DNA of 64,000 bases from Phoronis australis (Eukaryota > Phoronida > Phoronidae), in assembly GCA_002633005.1 (NCBI GenBank), contig NMRA01000623.1:62001-126000 (forward strand), given 5' to 3'. The number at the start of each line of letters is the position of its first letter. Within the stretch, counting starts at the first letter, position 1. The translations under genes were made by a program, and so were the position numbers. The notes below the pieces were generated by a model. It worked only from the letters and a program-made list of their open reading frames with translations. It did not search any database and had not been told where the DNA came from. Below are positions 12,815-23,500 of the stretch, in pieces.

Positions 12815-13000
12815 CATCTTAGACTATAGTACATGGACCGCCAACTCCATTGTTTTCAATGGACGAAATCTGTGACGTTACGCATAAGCTGTGATGTCAT
12901 TATTCACTAGTAACTCCTGGCGAAATTAGCAAGTGTTACTTCTGGCAAGTACGTCGTCTGCTAATCGTGCTCGGCTGTTGTGTGGTTGAGTGCCAAAACT
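12815..13000. repeat. Inverted-repeat arm upstream of calpain exon 3 (left copy, cut at N)
   Basis: Opposite arm to 12122-12398, truncated by the contig end at 13000. The full arm is seen in the right copy at 22929-23327. Confidence 0.8.
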
Positions 13001-13001
13001 N
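13001..13001. other. Single-N contig join
   Basis: One N separates the end of the left copy (tgccaaaact) from the start of the right copy (ggaggggattggaacgaacc). In the right copy, the sequence equivalent to the left copy's end runs on without a break at 23114. This position is therefore an assembly join rather than a biological boundary. Confidence 0.85.
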
Positions 13002-14086
13002 GGAGGGGATTGGAACGAACCATTTAGGAGAATGATGAAAGGTGGTGGATGTAGCCTACACATATTTCAAAAAATTGTAAATGTTACCAGCACTGCTGCT
13101 TTATCAAAACACTCGTATAAAACATCTACTTAGCATGAAGTTTTTATTTCATTTCCAAATTAGCCATGGCCAAAAAACTTCAATGAATATTAATCTTTTC
13201 TTTCTTATGATTGTGCAGTATGTGACCCAATTTTCAAAGTTCAACTTTCATCATGTGTTATCATTATCTCCCCTTGTTGGCTCAACTTCAATTTTTCACA
13301 AATCACAACCTCTGTCTAGTAATCATCTTGTTGGATAAATCCAACCAATCACCCAAATTTACTACATGGTCATTCACTCATTGTTATCTGGAAAGATGAA
13401 ATGTGCCACAAGTTCCTACAATATCCCAAGTTTTGTAAACTCATGCATAAGAGGAAGTGTTCACTCTCAACCAACATCATATCCCTGCATCCAAACAAAA
13501 CAAAACATTAGCTAAAAATTTTAATGAATACTATGAAGAACAACGTACAAAAATGCCTTGCAATAATCTGCGTCAAAATCACATCAAGACAAACATAATC
13601 ATGAAAAATAGCGCCTAGAACATTTAGTACACTGATCAGGACAGTCACGCACACAGGGCTCACCTCCCTCTAGCACAGACGGACAGGGACTTTACTAATA
13701 CTTTTCTGAAGGCAAGATTGTGACAGTTATGAAATTAAGGCTGAATTCTTTAATGTTTTTCTCCATAATTCAAAAAATATTAATGACCTGATGTCAACCA
13801 CCAAACGTCCCTGCCAGAAATATTAAATAATAAATTTTGCTTTATAAAAAAGCCCCAGAAGAAACAACACTAGACTAACGACAGCAGCAATAGCAAAAGC
13901 AATAAAAGAGCAATAATAATAATTATGGTTATATAAATGTAAATACATTCGTAAATTCATGATTCAAAAATTCAAAATGTTCAATCAAAATGGCATAATT
14001 TCCATAAGTACACCAGTAATCACAAACAATAGTTGCAAGCACACAGTGGTATGTTATGAGATTCCCTCCAGCTCATCTATTTCCTG

Positions 14087-14473
14087 CTAGAAGCGTCCTG
14101 GTCATGACTATTACTGACCTGAACTGTCAATCTGCCCAACTTGGCCACATCCTTTCCCCTTTACTGCCCACTAGCTCCATCTAGAGGTGGTCCTAGTTAT
14201 GACTTGTACTGATCTGAACTGTCAATCTGCCCATCTTGGCCACCTTCCCCACCCCTTTACTGCCCACTAGCTCAACCTAAAAGTGGTCCAGGTCGCGACT
14301 AGTACTAATATGAAATGTCAATCAGCACATCTTGGCCACCAAATTCCCCTCCCATTTACAGCCCACTAGCTCCACCTAAAAGTGGTCCAGGTCGCGACTA
14401 GTACTGATCTGAACTGTCAATCTGCCCATCTTGGCCACATTCCCCTCCCGTTTACTTCCTACTAGCTCCACCT
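14087..14473 (-). repeat. 96-bp repeat of the calpain C-terminal codons and stop, x4 (right copy)
   Basis: Same array as 4493-4874, with TAG words at 14376, 14277, 14181 and 14087. One unit is 99 bp through a three-base insertion (ccaccaaatt where the left copy has ccaaatt). The period stays a multiple of three between the three gene-proximal units. Confidence 0.85.
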
Positions 14474-14558
14474 CCATCATCTGATTATCCACCTCATCTG
14501 TCGCAGTGAACACGTGTTTTCCCATGTACTCATCCTTGAGCACATTGGCGTTCCAGAT
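14376..14558 (-). CDS. CAPN5: Calpain-5 exon 12, C-terminus and stop (residues 578-637)
   Basis: Reads [14 protein letters not shown] to [13 protein letters not shown] and TAG at 14376-14378. It completes the C2 domain at the length expected for calpain-5. The last 32 codons form a unit that is repeated three more times in the 3' UTR. Confidence 0.94.
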   Translation of the reverse strand: MWNANVLKDEYMGKHVFTATDEVDNQMMEVELVGSKREGNVAKMGRLTVQISTSRDLDHF

Positions 14559-17500
14559 CTGTAAGCAGATTTATCAAGATCGTCAATAGTGGGCATGGCC
14601 CATTTAACAGGTTCATTTCCAAAGTTTCTTTAGAAGAGAATTCCTTTATGCCAAATAAACTATTCTAAAATTAAGACATTACATGTAATGTTGAGGTGGG
14701 GGTTCACCAGGCAGGGTATTAAAAATTCAGGTGAAAAAGAACATGATACATTATCAGTCATTGAAAGATTTGTCTAAAATTGATATCCTGCCCTCCTGGC
14801 ATGTAGGTTGTCTCCTGTATGACATTTTGAATTTGAGTTAATTGAATCCCGGCGATGGACAGTTCAGAGACCATCGTATCAATTGTAATTTGATAGCTAA
14901 GCGAATGATGGAAATTTCTTGAAAATTCATGAAAAAACTACCGTGCAAAAGGTTAAGCAAGCATAACGTCTATTCTTGTGCGTATCTGTTGGCAAAAACT
15001 TGAACTCAAGCTTTCATTTTTACTTGACAATGGCTCGGTTGCATTCAAACACATCGTCATTTTTGCTTGATGAGAAAAAGCTTCCCTTGAACAATTAACA
15101 ACAATGGCGCAGACTTGTCACCAATCAGCAACACGCTGTATGGTTATTATCTACTCCAACAAATAACAGAGCTAGTTTTAAACAAACCAAGGCTCAGCAA
15201 AAATAGAGTTATTTATAAACTGACTAAGACACAAGTCTACCAAGCTTGAAGCTCGTAGAATGAATTTTTGATTTAATTTTTAAGACATAGAAGCACAATT
15301 TTTCTATAACAAAAATCCAGAGTTCTGTGCCATTGTATTTTAAGAATTCTGTAACAAATACAGACAATCTGCACTGGCAGACAGTTGCTAGGCCACCATG
15401 ACTGCACACAATCGCACACATACACCCACAGTGATAGTGCACAGTACCTGCACACACATACTCACACATACACCCACAGTGACAGTGCACAGTACCTGCA
15501 CACAAACACGCACACATACACCCACAATGACAGTGCACAGTACCTGCACACACACACTCACACATACACCCACAGTGACAGTGCACAGTACCTGCACTTT
15601 AATAGGCTTCTGAGCACTTCTTCTGAAGAATATACACGACTCATTCCAATCTGGATCAACTGTGTCCTTGATAGTGCGAGTACGAACACTGGTGCCCTCA
15701 CAAGAAACTATGCAGTATGGATCAGCTCCTGTGGATCACAAAATACAAACTATGCAGTATGGACCAGCCCCTGTGGATCACAAAATACAAACTATGCAGT
15801 ATGGACCAGCCCTTGTGGATCACAAAATACAAACTATGCAGTATGGACCATCCCCTGTGGATCACAAAATACAAACTATGCAGTATGGACCAGCCCCTGT
15901 GGATCACAAAATACAAACTATGCAGTATGGATCAGCTCCTGTGGATCACAAAATACAAACTATGCAGTATGGACCAGCCCCTGTGGATCACAAAATACAA
16001 ACTATGCAGTATGGACCAGCCCCTGTGGATCACAAAATACAAACTATGCAGTATGGACCAGCCCCTGTGGATCACAAAATACAAACTATGCAGTATGGAT
16101 CAGCTCCTGTGGATCACAAAATAGAAACTATGCAGTATGAACCAGCCCCTGAGGATCACAAAATATAAACTATGCAGTATGGACCAGCCCTGTGGATCAC
16201 AAAATACAAACTATGCAGTATGGACCAGCCCCAGTGGATCACATAACACAAACTATGCAGTATGGACCAGCTCCTGTGGATCACAAAATACAAACTATGC
16301 AGTATGGACCAGCCCCTGTGGATCACAAAATACAAACTATGCCGTATGGATTAGCCACATGCTTGGTAGCTTACTAATTTATCCTAGCACCATGGCAACC
16401 ACTGAAGTGATGGGTTAGTGAGACTGGAATTCATTTCCATTCCATAAGCAATGTAAGTTAATGTGTTAGGGTCTCCTACTGCAGTCCAGGCTTACCTCCC
16501 TGTTTGTCCTGCTTCTCAAGGCCAACAGCTTTAACCAGTCTCACTCTTGTTGTCATTATAGGAGCTGTGAAGAACAAACAGGCACACATGCCAGGCTGTG
16601 GGTGATCCTCAGATAATTCCCTGGAAAGGTTCAAATTATGCGAGTTGAGCAGCAAACCAAATAACGACAAATGATTCAACTCTGAACACTTTAGCAGTTA
16701 ACTGCCCAAGTTCGATGTTAGATAGAACCCAAACAGTTAACAGTGCACAACAGATGGGACTAGCTGTAAGGGTCCAGTCACAGCAAACTCGTTCTCAAAA
16801 TACTCAAGCTCAAGTTAGCAGTTTCATGAAAATGAACTTGGGGTGGGTGCAGACGTGCAAAAAAACAAGCTTCGTATATTACTAACTTTGAATCATTAGA
16901 TGAACTTGTATACAATCGCAGAAGGAAGTTGCCCGGGTGACCTCTGTCAAATGTGGCAGGTACAACGACGTATCTTCCTTTCTTGAGAAGATGTCTCAAG
17001 AAGATTCCCCGACTGTTTTTAAACACGGATGACTTGACCATTTCTTGAGGCTGGTGCAAGCGGTAGCTGCGGTTTTCTTCCACCTTTAACACAAGTAGAA
17101 CGTTGATACACAGTCACAGAGATCTGGACCCTACTGTTACACTATGGGTAATTCAGTGTTTTCCCAGAACACTCGTCTGATTGTAATACAATCATGAGGT
17201 TGAAATACAATTACACCCGTTGCAGCTAATGAGACCACATACGTTATTAGGAAGAGAATCTTTTCAAAAAGCGGAACGATAAACAGAGTAATTTTCCACC
17301 CTTCACATAAAATTTTAAGAGAGCATTCAGCAATTTTAAATTTTTGAAGTGGTTTAAGTTCAAGCATATGGTTTCACTCACAACAGTATATCAAGTGTCC
17401 ATTCTCGTCCTCTACCTCTGTCAATAAACACAACAACACAAAAGTAATACCTTCATCACATGAAAGCCTATCGTATCTTTTTCTGCATCCTTGCCACGGC

Positions 17501-20500
17501 CGACTTTCTGTTCAAGAGATATCATTACATCCTCATCTTCTTCTTCGGTAATAGTAAATGCATACTGAAAAGAAGAAAGTGAAGCTAAAAGAAAAAATAA
17601 GTGTGTTTCTTATGTTACAAATCTACATTAAAAAGGAGAGGAGAGCGCTTAGATTGATCACACGAAGTGACCATCAAACATTTATTCCAGCCATTCACCT
17701 TCCAGCACAACACTTGCCCACATAATCCAGTTCTAAAGCGGCTATAAATCTGGACTTCTACCATAAAAACCAACTTCTATTCGGACCACTGTTATGAAAT
17801 TGGCCTCAAATTGTTTTTTTTAGCAAAATTAGTATTTCAGGGCTTTGAAAGACAGTTGGTTATTGCATGAGACCAGGCTCTACAAGTTGGCTTGTCACGA
17901 CGGGTCACTGAGTGCACCGAGTATAGTCACAAGGAATAACAAAATGAAAGTCCTCTAAAAACCCAGTAAACACTTCTCAAGTTGAGATCAATTTTCTGGC
18001 GGTTAGTCTAAATCAATAGTTAGGTTCTTGGACACACTGTAAGTTCATCATCCATTTTAGGTATGTCTACCAGGGGAGGGTTTGTTGGAAGGGCGCGTAA
18101 CCAGTGAGGAGGGTTCAGGACTCGTGTGGTTCACTACACTTGATGGTTTCTAACAAACTTGTTCCTTAACGTATGGATTTCTCAGAAATGTGCCACTTTA
18201 CCTGTGGATTTTTCAGGAATGTGTCCTTGTTATTAGCACAGCCTCCTGCACGGTCAGGCTGCGTCCACGCACCATGGTAGACAGCCTCGTGATACTTCTT
18301 ATGAACGCTGAGGAAGGAGGTATTCACTACGCGACAGATGGTCATGTTCATGAAGTAACGGCAGTAATCCTCCAGCAGCATCCTAATAAATAAATCAATG
18401 GCTTAGAAACCCTTGAAACACTATGCAGGTTAGCTAATTGAAATAACAAGATCAAGCAGTGTTGATATGCATTCACCATGTGCATCAAAAACAGCACTGA
18501 TACAAGGGTTGGTCACTTTTTGAACATACTCACTACAGGGAGCAATACAAATTAACTTAAAATGGCCTCCAGTGGCCGGTTGCATGAAATGATCCCAAAT
18601 AGGGACTCAACTAAGGTCCCTAAGTCTTTTTGCATATTTGTGTCTTTATGGACTCACAAATGCAATATTTTTCCATCGGTTCATCTTTATTATGAGCTCA
18701 TTTTTATTAATGACATTTTCTAATAATATAACTAAAAACTGAGTCCAGAGTTCATTGAAAGTAAATAGAGACTCAGTCCTTAAATTGGGGGTGTTGTATG
18801 AAAAGACCCCTGATTATTTTTGATAATATTGACAATTCAACGTAGAGTTTACTCTCAATTTTGTATCAAAGTCGAAAGTTGACTTAGTAATAAAACTAGA
18901 ACAATACAAGAAAGGGCAATCGATGTTTTCACAAGTCCAAAAACACACAGCAGATTTAGGGAACTTAGTAGATTTAGGGAACTTAGTTGAGTCCCTATTT
19001 GGAACAGTACTGTTTCATGCAACCGGGCACAGGGTCCGCAAAGCAAGTCAGCTAAGCTCTCCTCAACTACAACACATCCCTCACCTTTCCTCACGATTCA
19101 TCAAACAGTTCAGCAGGTATTGCGGTGGATGAAAAAACAGATACAAATATGGTAAAAAGGCCACTAGGGGGCACAGAGAAACAGGGCATATGCCGTAATC
19201 TTCCTGACAGTAACTTATTTGCCAAATTTCATAAAGATCCTTCACACAACTTGATAGAAATTGAGCCACAGGTAAAACGTTGCCAGTCATGCTCTTCATA
19301 TTGTAAGTCGTGTTCTCAGTAGAAACACACACATGGTCATTTTCAAAACTATTTGTCACGCAGTTTAGAGGATAGAGAGGTGGACCACAAAAGAACGGGA
19401 CTCAAAAACTAAACAAGAGTAACACAGAGCATTGGTATGCACCCACCGTGTGAATTACAAACAGTGCAGATACAAGAGATGTTCCTTATTTCATACCTTC
19501 CCACTAAACAGAGCAATGTTAGTAAACTAGCTGGTGCAAAGCAAGTCAGCAGTGCTCTCCTCCATACTCACACACCTGCCAATTTGCATCAAGAACTTTG
19601 GAGGATAGAGAGGCAGAAGACAAAGGACACAAAAACAGAAAGGCCACTAGGAGACAAAACGTGGGTCAAATCCACCTGAAACAGGACCAGTGCTGCCGTC
19701 TGTAATACTAATTATTTGCAAACATCCATCAAGGAATATTGGTAGATATCAAGCCTAACACAAAGAAAACAAAATTGCCATCAGGCAGCTCCATAGCCAG
19801 TTGCATATGTCCCATCAGTCGTACTTGTCTCAATAGAAACACATGTCAAATTTCATAAAGATCCATCAAGGAATCTGAATTGAGCCACAAACAAAAAAAT
19901 AAAATCACCAAAAAAGGATGCCACACCATTAGGACCCATGCAAAAATCATCCTCAGCAATGCACTTCCAAGTGAAAACATACAATCTTAAATTCATATCT
20001 ATTTGTCAAATTTCATGAAAATCTGTCAAGGAACTTCGAAAACACAGAGGCAAGTGTACAAATTAAAATTGCTGCTAAGGGGCACACCTGTAGTCAGATT
20101 CATTAGAATATTTCGCTCATGCTGTCCCATCCATGATTAAAACATGCATGTCTGCAAAAATTCACGAAAATCCATCACAGGGTTTTAGAGATACAACAGT
20201 GGACGTTGGACGCCAGATGGGGATTATTTTTGTGTGGGTGCAAAATGTGATTAGGAGCAAGTGGATTATTGTGGCAGAAATAAATTATTACTTTTACGTC
20301 CATTTGTAAAATAGGTTGATCACAAAAAAGGGAGTCTTATCCGAATAGATTGTAAAATACATTTTGCCTTAAGCCCCCCCCCCCTCAACGACAAAAGTTT
20401 CTATTGAAAAGTTTCTGAGCACCTGTACACACCTCTTGGCTGGGGCAACCTACTTATTAAGTGTCTGGAGTTACTCACCAGAATTCACCATCATCCTCAA

Positions 20501-23500
20501 AGGTTAGGCCAATCTTTTCACGGTCAGATGAACTAATTTTATTCCACTCAGCTGACCTGAAAAATACATTGTTGAAACAAAGCCTTAGCAAACCTTAGGA
20601 TATCCCATACACAAATACTCATGTAGACAAATTCATTGACAATTCAGAAACAAAACTCACATGTAAGCTCATCAAATAATTATATATCCCTTTAAAGAGC
20701 CTCTAGCCTCACTCACCCATCACTGAATCTGCCCTTCCACTCCACTTCACCCCAGGGATTCCGTAGACGGACCATAGCAAGCTTCTCCTTATTAAAAAGG
20801 TTGAACAAACCCGTCCCAGACAGCGCTACTCGCTTCACTGCAGTGATTCCATAGGCATGACCTTTGACCAACCCGACATCAGTGTGGGCCTCCATTTCTG
20901 ATGCGCTTGTTGCCTATGTTAAAGGAAATAACTAACATGTTCTCATGAACAGTCACTAGACAGAAGACTATTGATAACACTAGTGCAATAGAACACTACA
21001 TATAGTCGCTAGATCACTGATAACACTAGTGCACTAGAACACTACATATAGTTACTAGATCACTGATAGTGCACTAGAACACTACATATAGTCACTAGAT
21101 CACTGATAACACTAGTGCACTAGAATACTACATTATTTTGAAATCTGAAATATCTGATGCAGTAATCATAGTCAAAAAAATTGTTTTTACAGCATTCAGA
21201 ATGTTGTTTTTGAATGACTCCATGAACTCAACATAAAAGATTTTTATTTCATTACAAAAATGCACTTGGATCTATCTCCATGGCGATAACTTGACACAGA
21301 GTCCAGTAACAATAGTGATACACTTACAGGTATAGCTGCAGCCATCAGAGACCTTCTGTCCATCTCTTTACTCATCACATGGTACAGTTCTCCCTGCTTC
21401 TCGCTGTCCTCGCTGTAACCTTGGGTCAGGTCAATAGGTTCAGCTATACCGCCCGTGAAGTCAACAAGAGCCTCTTCCAGGCCCCCACCGTCCAGGGCTT
21501 CATAGCATCCAAATAACCTGGGGTAACACAAGATTTAGAATGAATCACGAGTTTAAACATACGAGAAACTCATATGACAGTAGAAATTTTTAAACACACT
21601 TACAAGAAACTACAAATTACCAGATCCATTAAGTATTCAGGTAGAACAAGCACAAAGGCTGCACACTATTTGGGACAACACAGATCACACAGTGAGATTA
21701 AGAGAGGATTGTGGGACACTACAGGTGTATACTGTAATTATCTGTGTAAATGCCCACAGGTTCATTTTCAATATTTTCTTTGGGACATCCATATTTCTCA
21801 GCTGAACACCTACCACTACTTTTTTGCTGTGTACATTTACTTATATAAATACAGCAATACACTAGACTATGAATGCCAGTTGCAGTAGGTCTTTCAGTGA
21901 TGTGCAGGACTGTGAATCACATAATGTAACATTTAGAATTAAGAACATGAATGTGATCTACAAGCATACTCTTCCCAGTGACATTATTTAAGTGTGTGAA
22001 TAAATCCATCCTCTCAACATGCAAACCAACTTTTGATTGAAACCACTCATCATTATGAAATTGGCCTCGATTTGTTCCTTTGTCAAACTGGAGGTGCTTT
22101 TAGTTTGTAGAAAGAACGGACAAGTTTGCTATAAGTCGGTTGCCTCGGCCAATCATTTATGCGCTTAGCATGACCATAAAGAATAACAAATTGTCAGTTC
22201 TTCGAAAATTCAAAAATCACTTCTCATCTGAGCATAGATTATACAACAGATTTGCGACTTCGAAATCCTAGAGGAGGCACCACCCTCTAAACATAGCAAA
22301 CTCAGCTTCCCGTTGGAGTATTGCGACGGGAAATTCTTGCATCAATTTTACTGTCCAGCATAGCAGACGACATACTTGCCGGAAGTAAAGCGCGCTATGT
22401 CCGCCAGGTGTCACTAGTGAATAGCGACATCACGGTTTATGCGTAAGATCACAGATGTCTTCCATTGAAAATATATAGAGTTGGCAGTACATGTACTACA
22501 GTCTGAGTACGGAAAGTGTTAATACCAATTTTACAGTCTATATGGTAAGCAGTGTAAATCAAAAGTTCGCTTCTTGGATGGGACACAGGTTTAAAGCCGT
22601 TTACTCACTTTGCATAAGCCTTTTCCAGAAGCGCACTCCAAAACTCATTGCGCTCTTTAGAATGAACAAAGACCAGCTCTCCATTAATGGTTGGCAGCTG
22701 GTCGTCAATGACAACATCCACCCACTCGCCGTAGCGGCAGAACTGGAAGTGAAAGATGCCAGCGTAATTCTCCGGCTTCTCTGCATTCCATTCTTGGTCT
22801 TTCCAGTTTGGAATTACCTAAAACAAACATTGATTATGTTAAAGTAAAACATTCATCACCAGTGTTAAAGCTGCACAGTATCGGCCTGTTTAGCAGACTA
22901 AAAACAAAAACTGAAGGCTTTTTACTCACATCTTAGACTATAGTACATGGACCGCCAACTCCATTGTTTTCAATGGACGAAATCTGTGACGTTACGCATA
23001 AGCTGTGATGTCATTATTCACTAGTAACTCCTGGCGAAATTAGCAAGTGTTACTTCTGGCAAGTACGTCGTCTGCTAATCGTGCTCGGCTGTTGTGTGGT
23101 TGAGTGCCAAAACTACTCATGATAACAATGGTTCTATTATTGGAAGATTTTGAACAGCATTTTAAAGCTCAAATTTTTTTTTCGTTGTACAGTACTGGAC
23201 AGTAAAATAGATGCGAGAATTTCCCGTCACAATACACAAACCAGAAACTGAAATTGGTAATTTAGGAGAGTGGCGCCTCCTCTAGGATAGTATGTCCTAG
23301 TTGCAAATCTGTTGTCTATAATCTATACTCTCATACAATCGTCTTATACTATTCTTTACTATGATGTGATTCCATTTTGAACATCAACAAGGACATCAAA
23401 ACCACCAGAGTTTATATGAATTTGCCAACCTTTAAATTGCAAATTCAAAAATGACGCATGTGAACACATTGCTTACTGTATAACCACCTAAGCCCTATAT

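Larger units (their letters stand above)
3391..13000. repeat. Left copy of a ~10 kb duplicated block (probable allele A)
   Basis: Read side by side, this block matches 13002-23114 almost base for base, with scattered substitutions and small indels plus three clear length differences in tandem arrays. Its left edge lies in the 3263-3415 minisatellite, and its right edge is an N at 13001, after which the sequence restarts at the left edge. It carries calpain exons 3-12 but not exons 1-2. This layout is typical of two overlapping haplotype contigs that were not merged. A true tandem segmental duplication remains possible. Confidence 0.9.
13002..23114. repeat. Right copy of the ~10 kb duplicated block (probable allele B)
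   Basis: Partner of 3391-13000. It is about 0.5 kb longer, mainly because the 42-bp array upstream of calpain exon 11 has 15 full units rather than 3, and a short array near 20960-21130 is expanded. The sequence continues past 23114 into calpain exons 2 and 1, so this copy holds the complete gene. Confidence 0.9.

Noticed and set aside
15385-16168. Long plus-strand open frames with [14 protein letters not shown]-type and [11 protein letters not shown]-type repeats
   Set aside because: Produced by the 42-bp acceptor array read in three frames; the unit is a multiple of three without stops in those frames. The real coding exon is on the minus strand.
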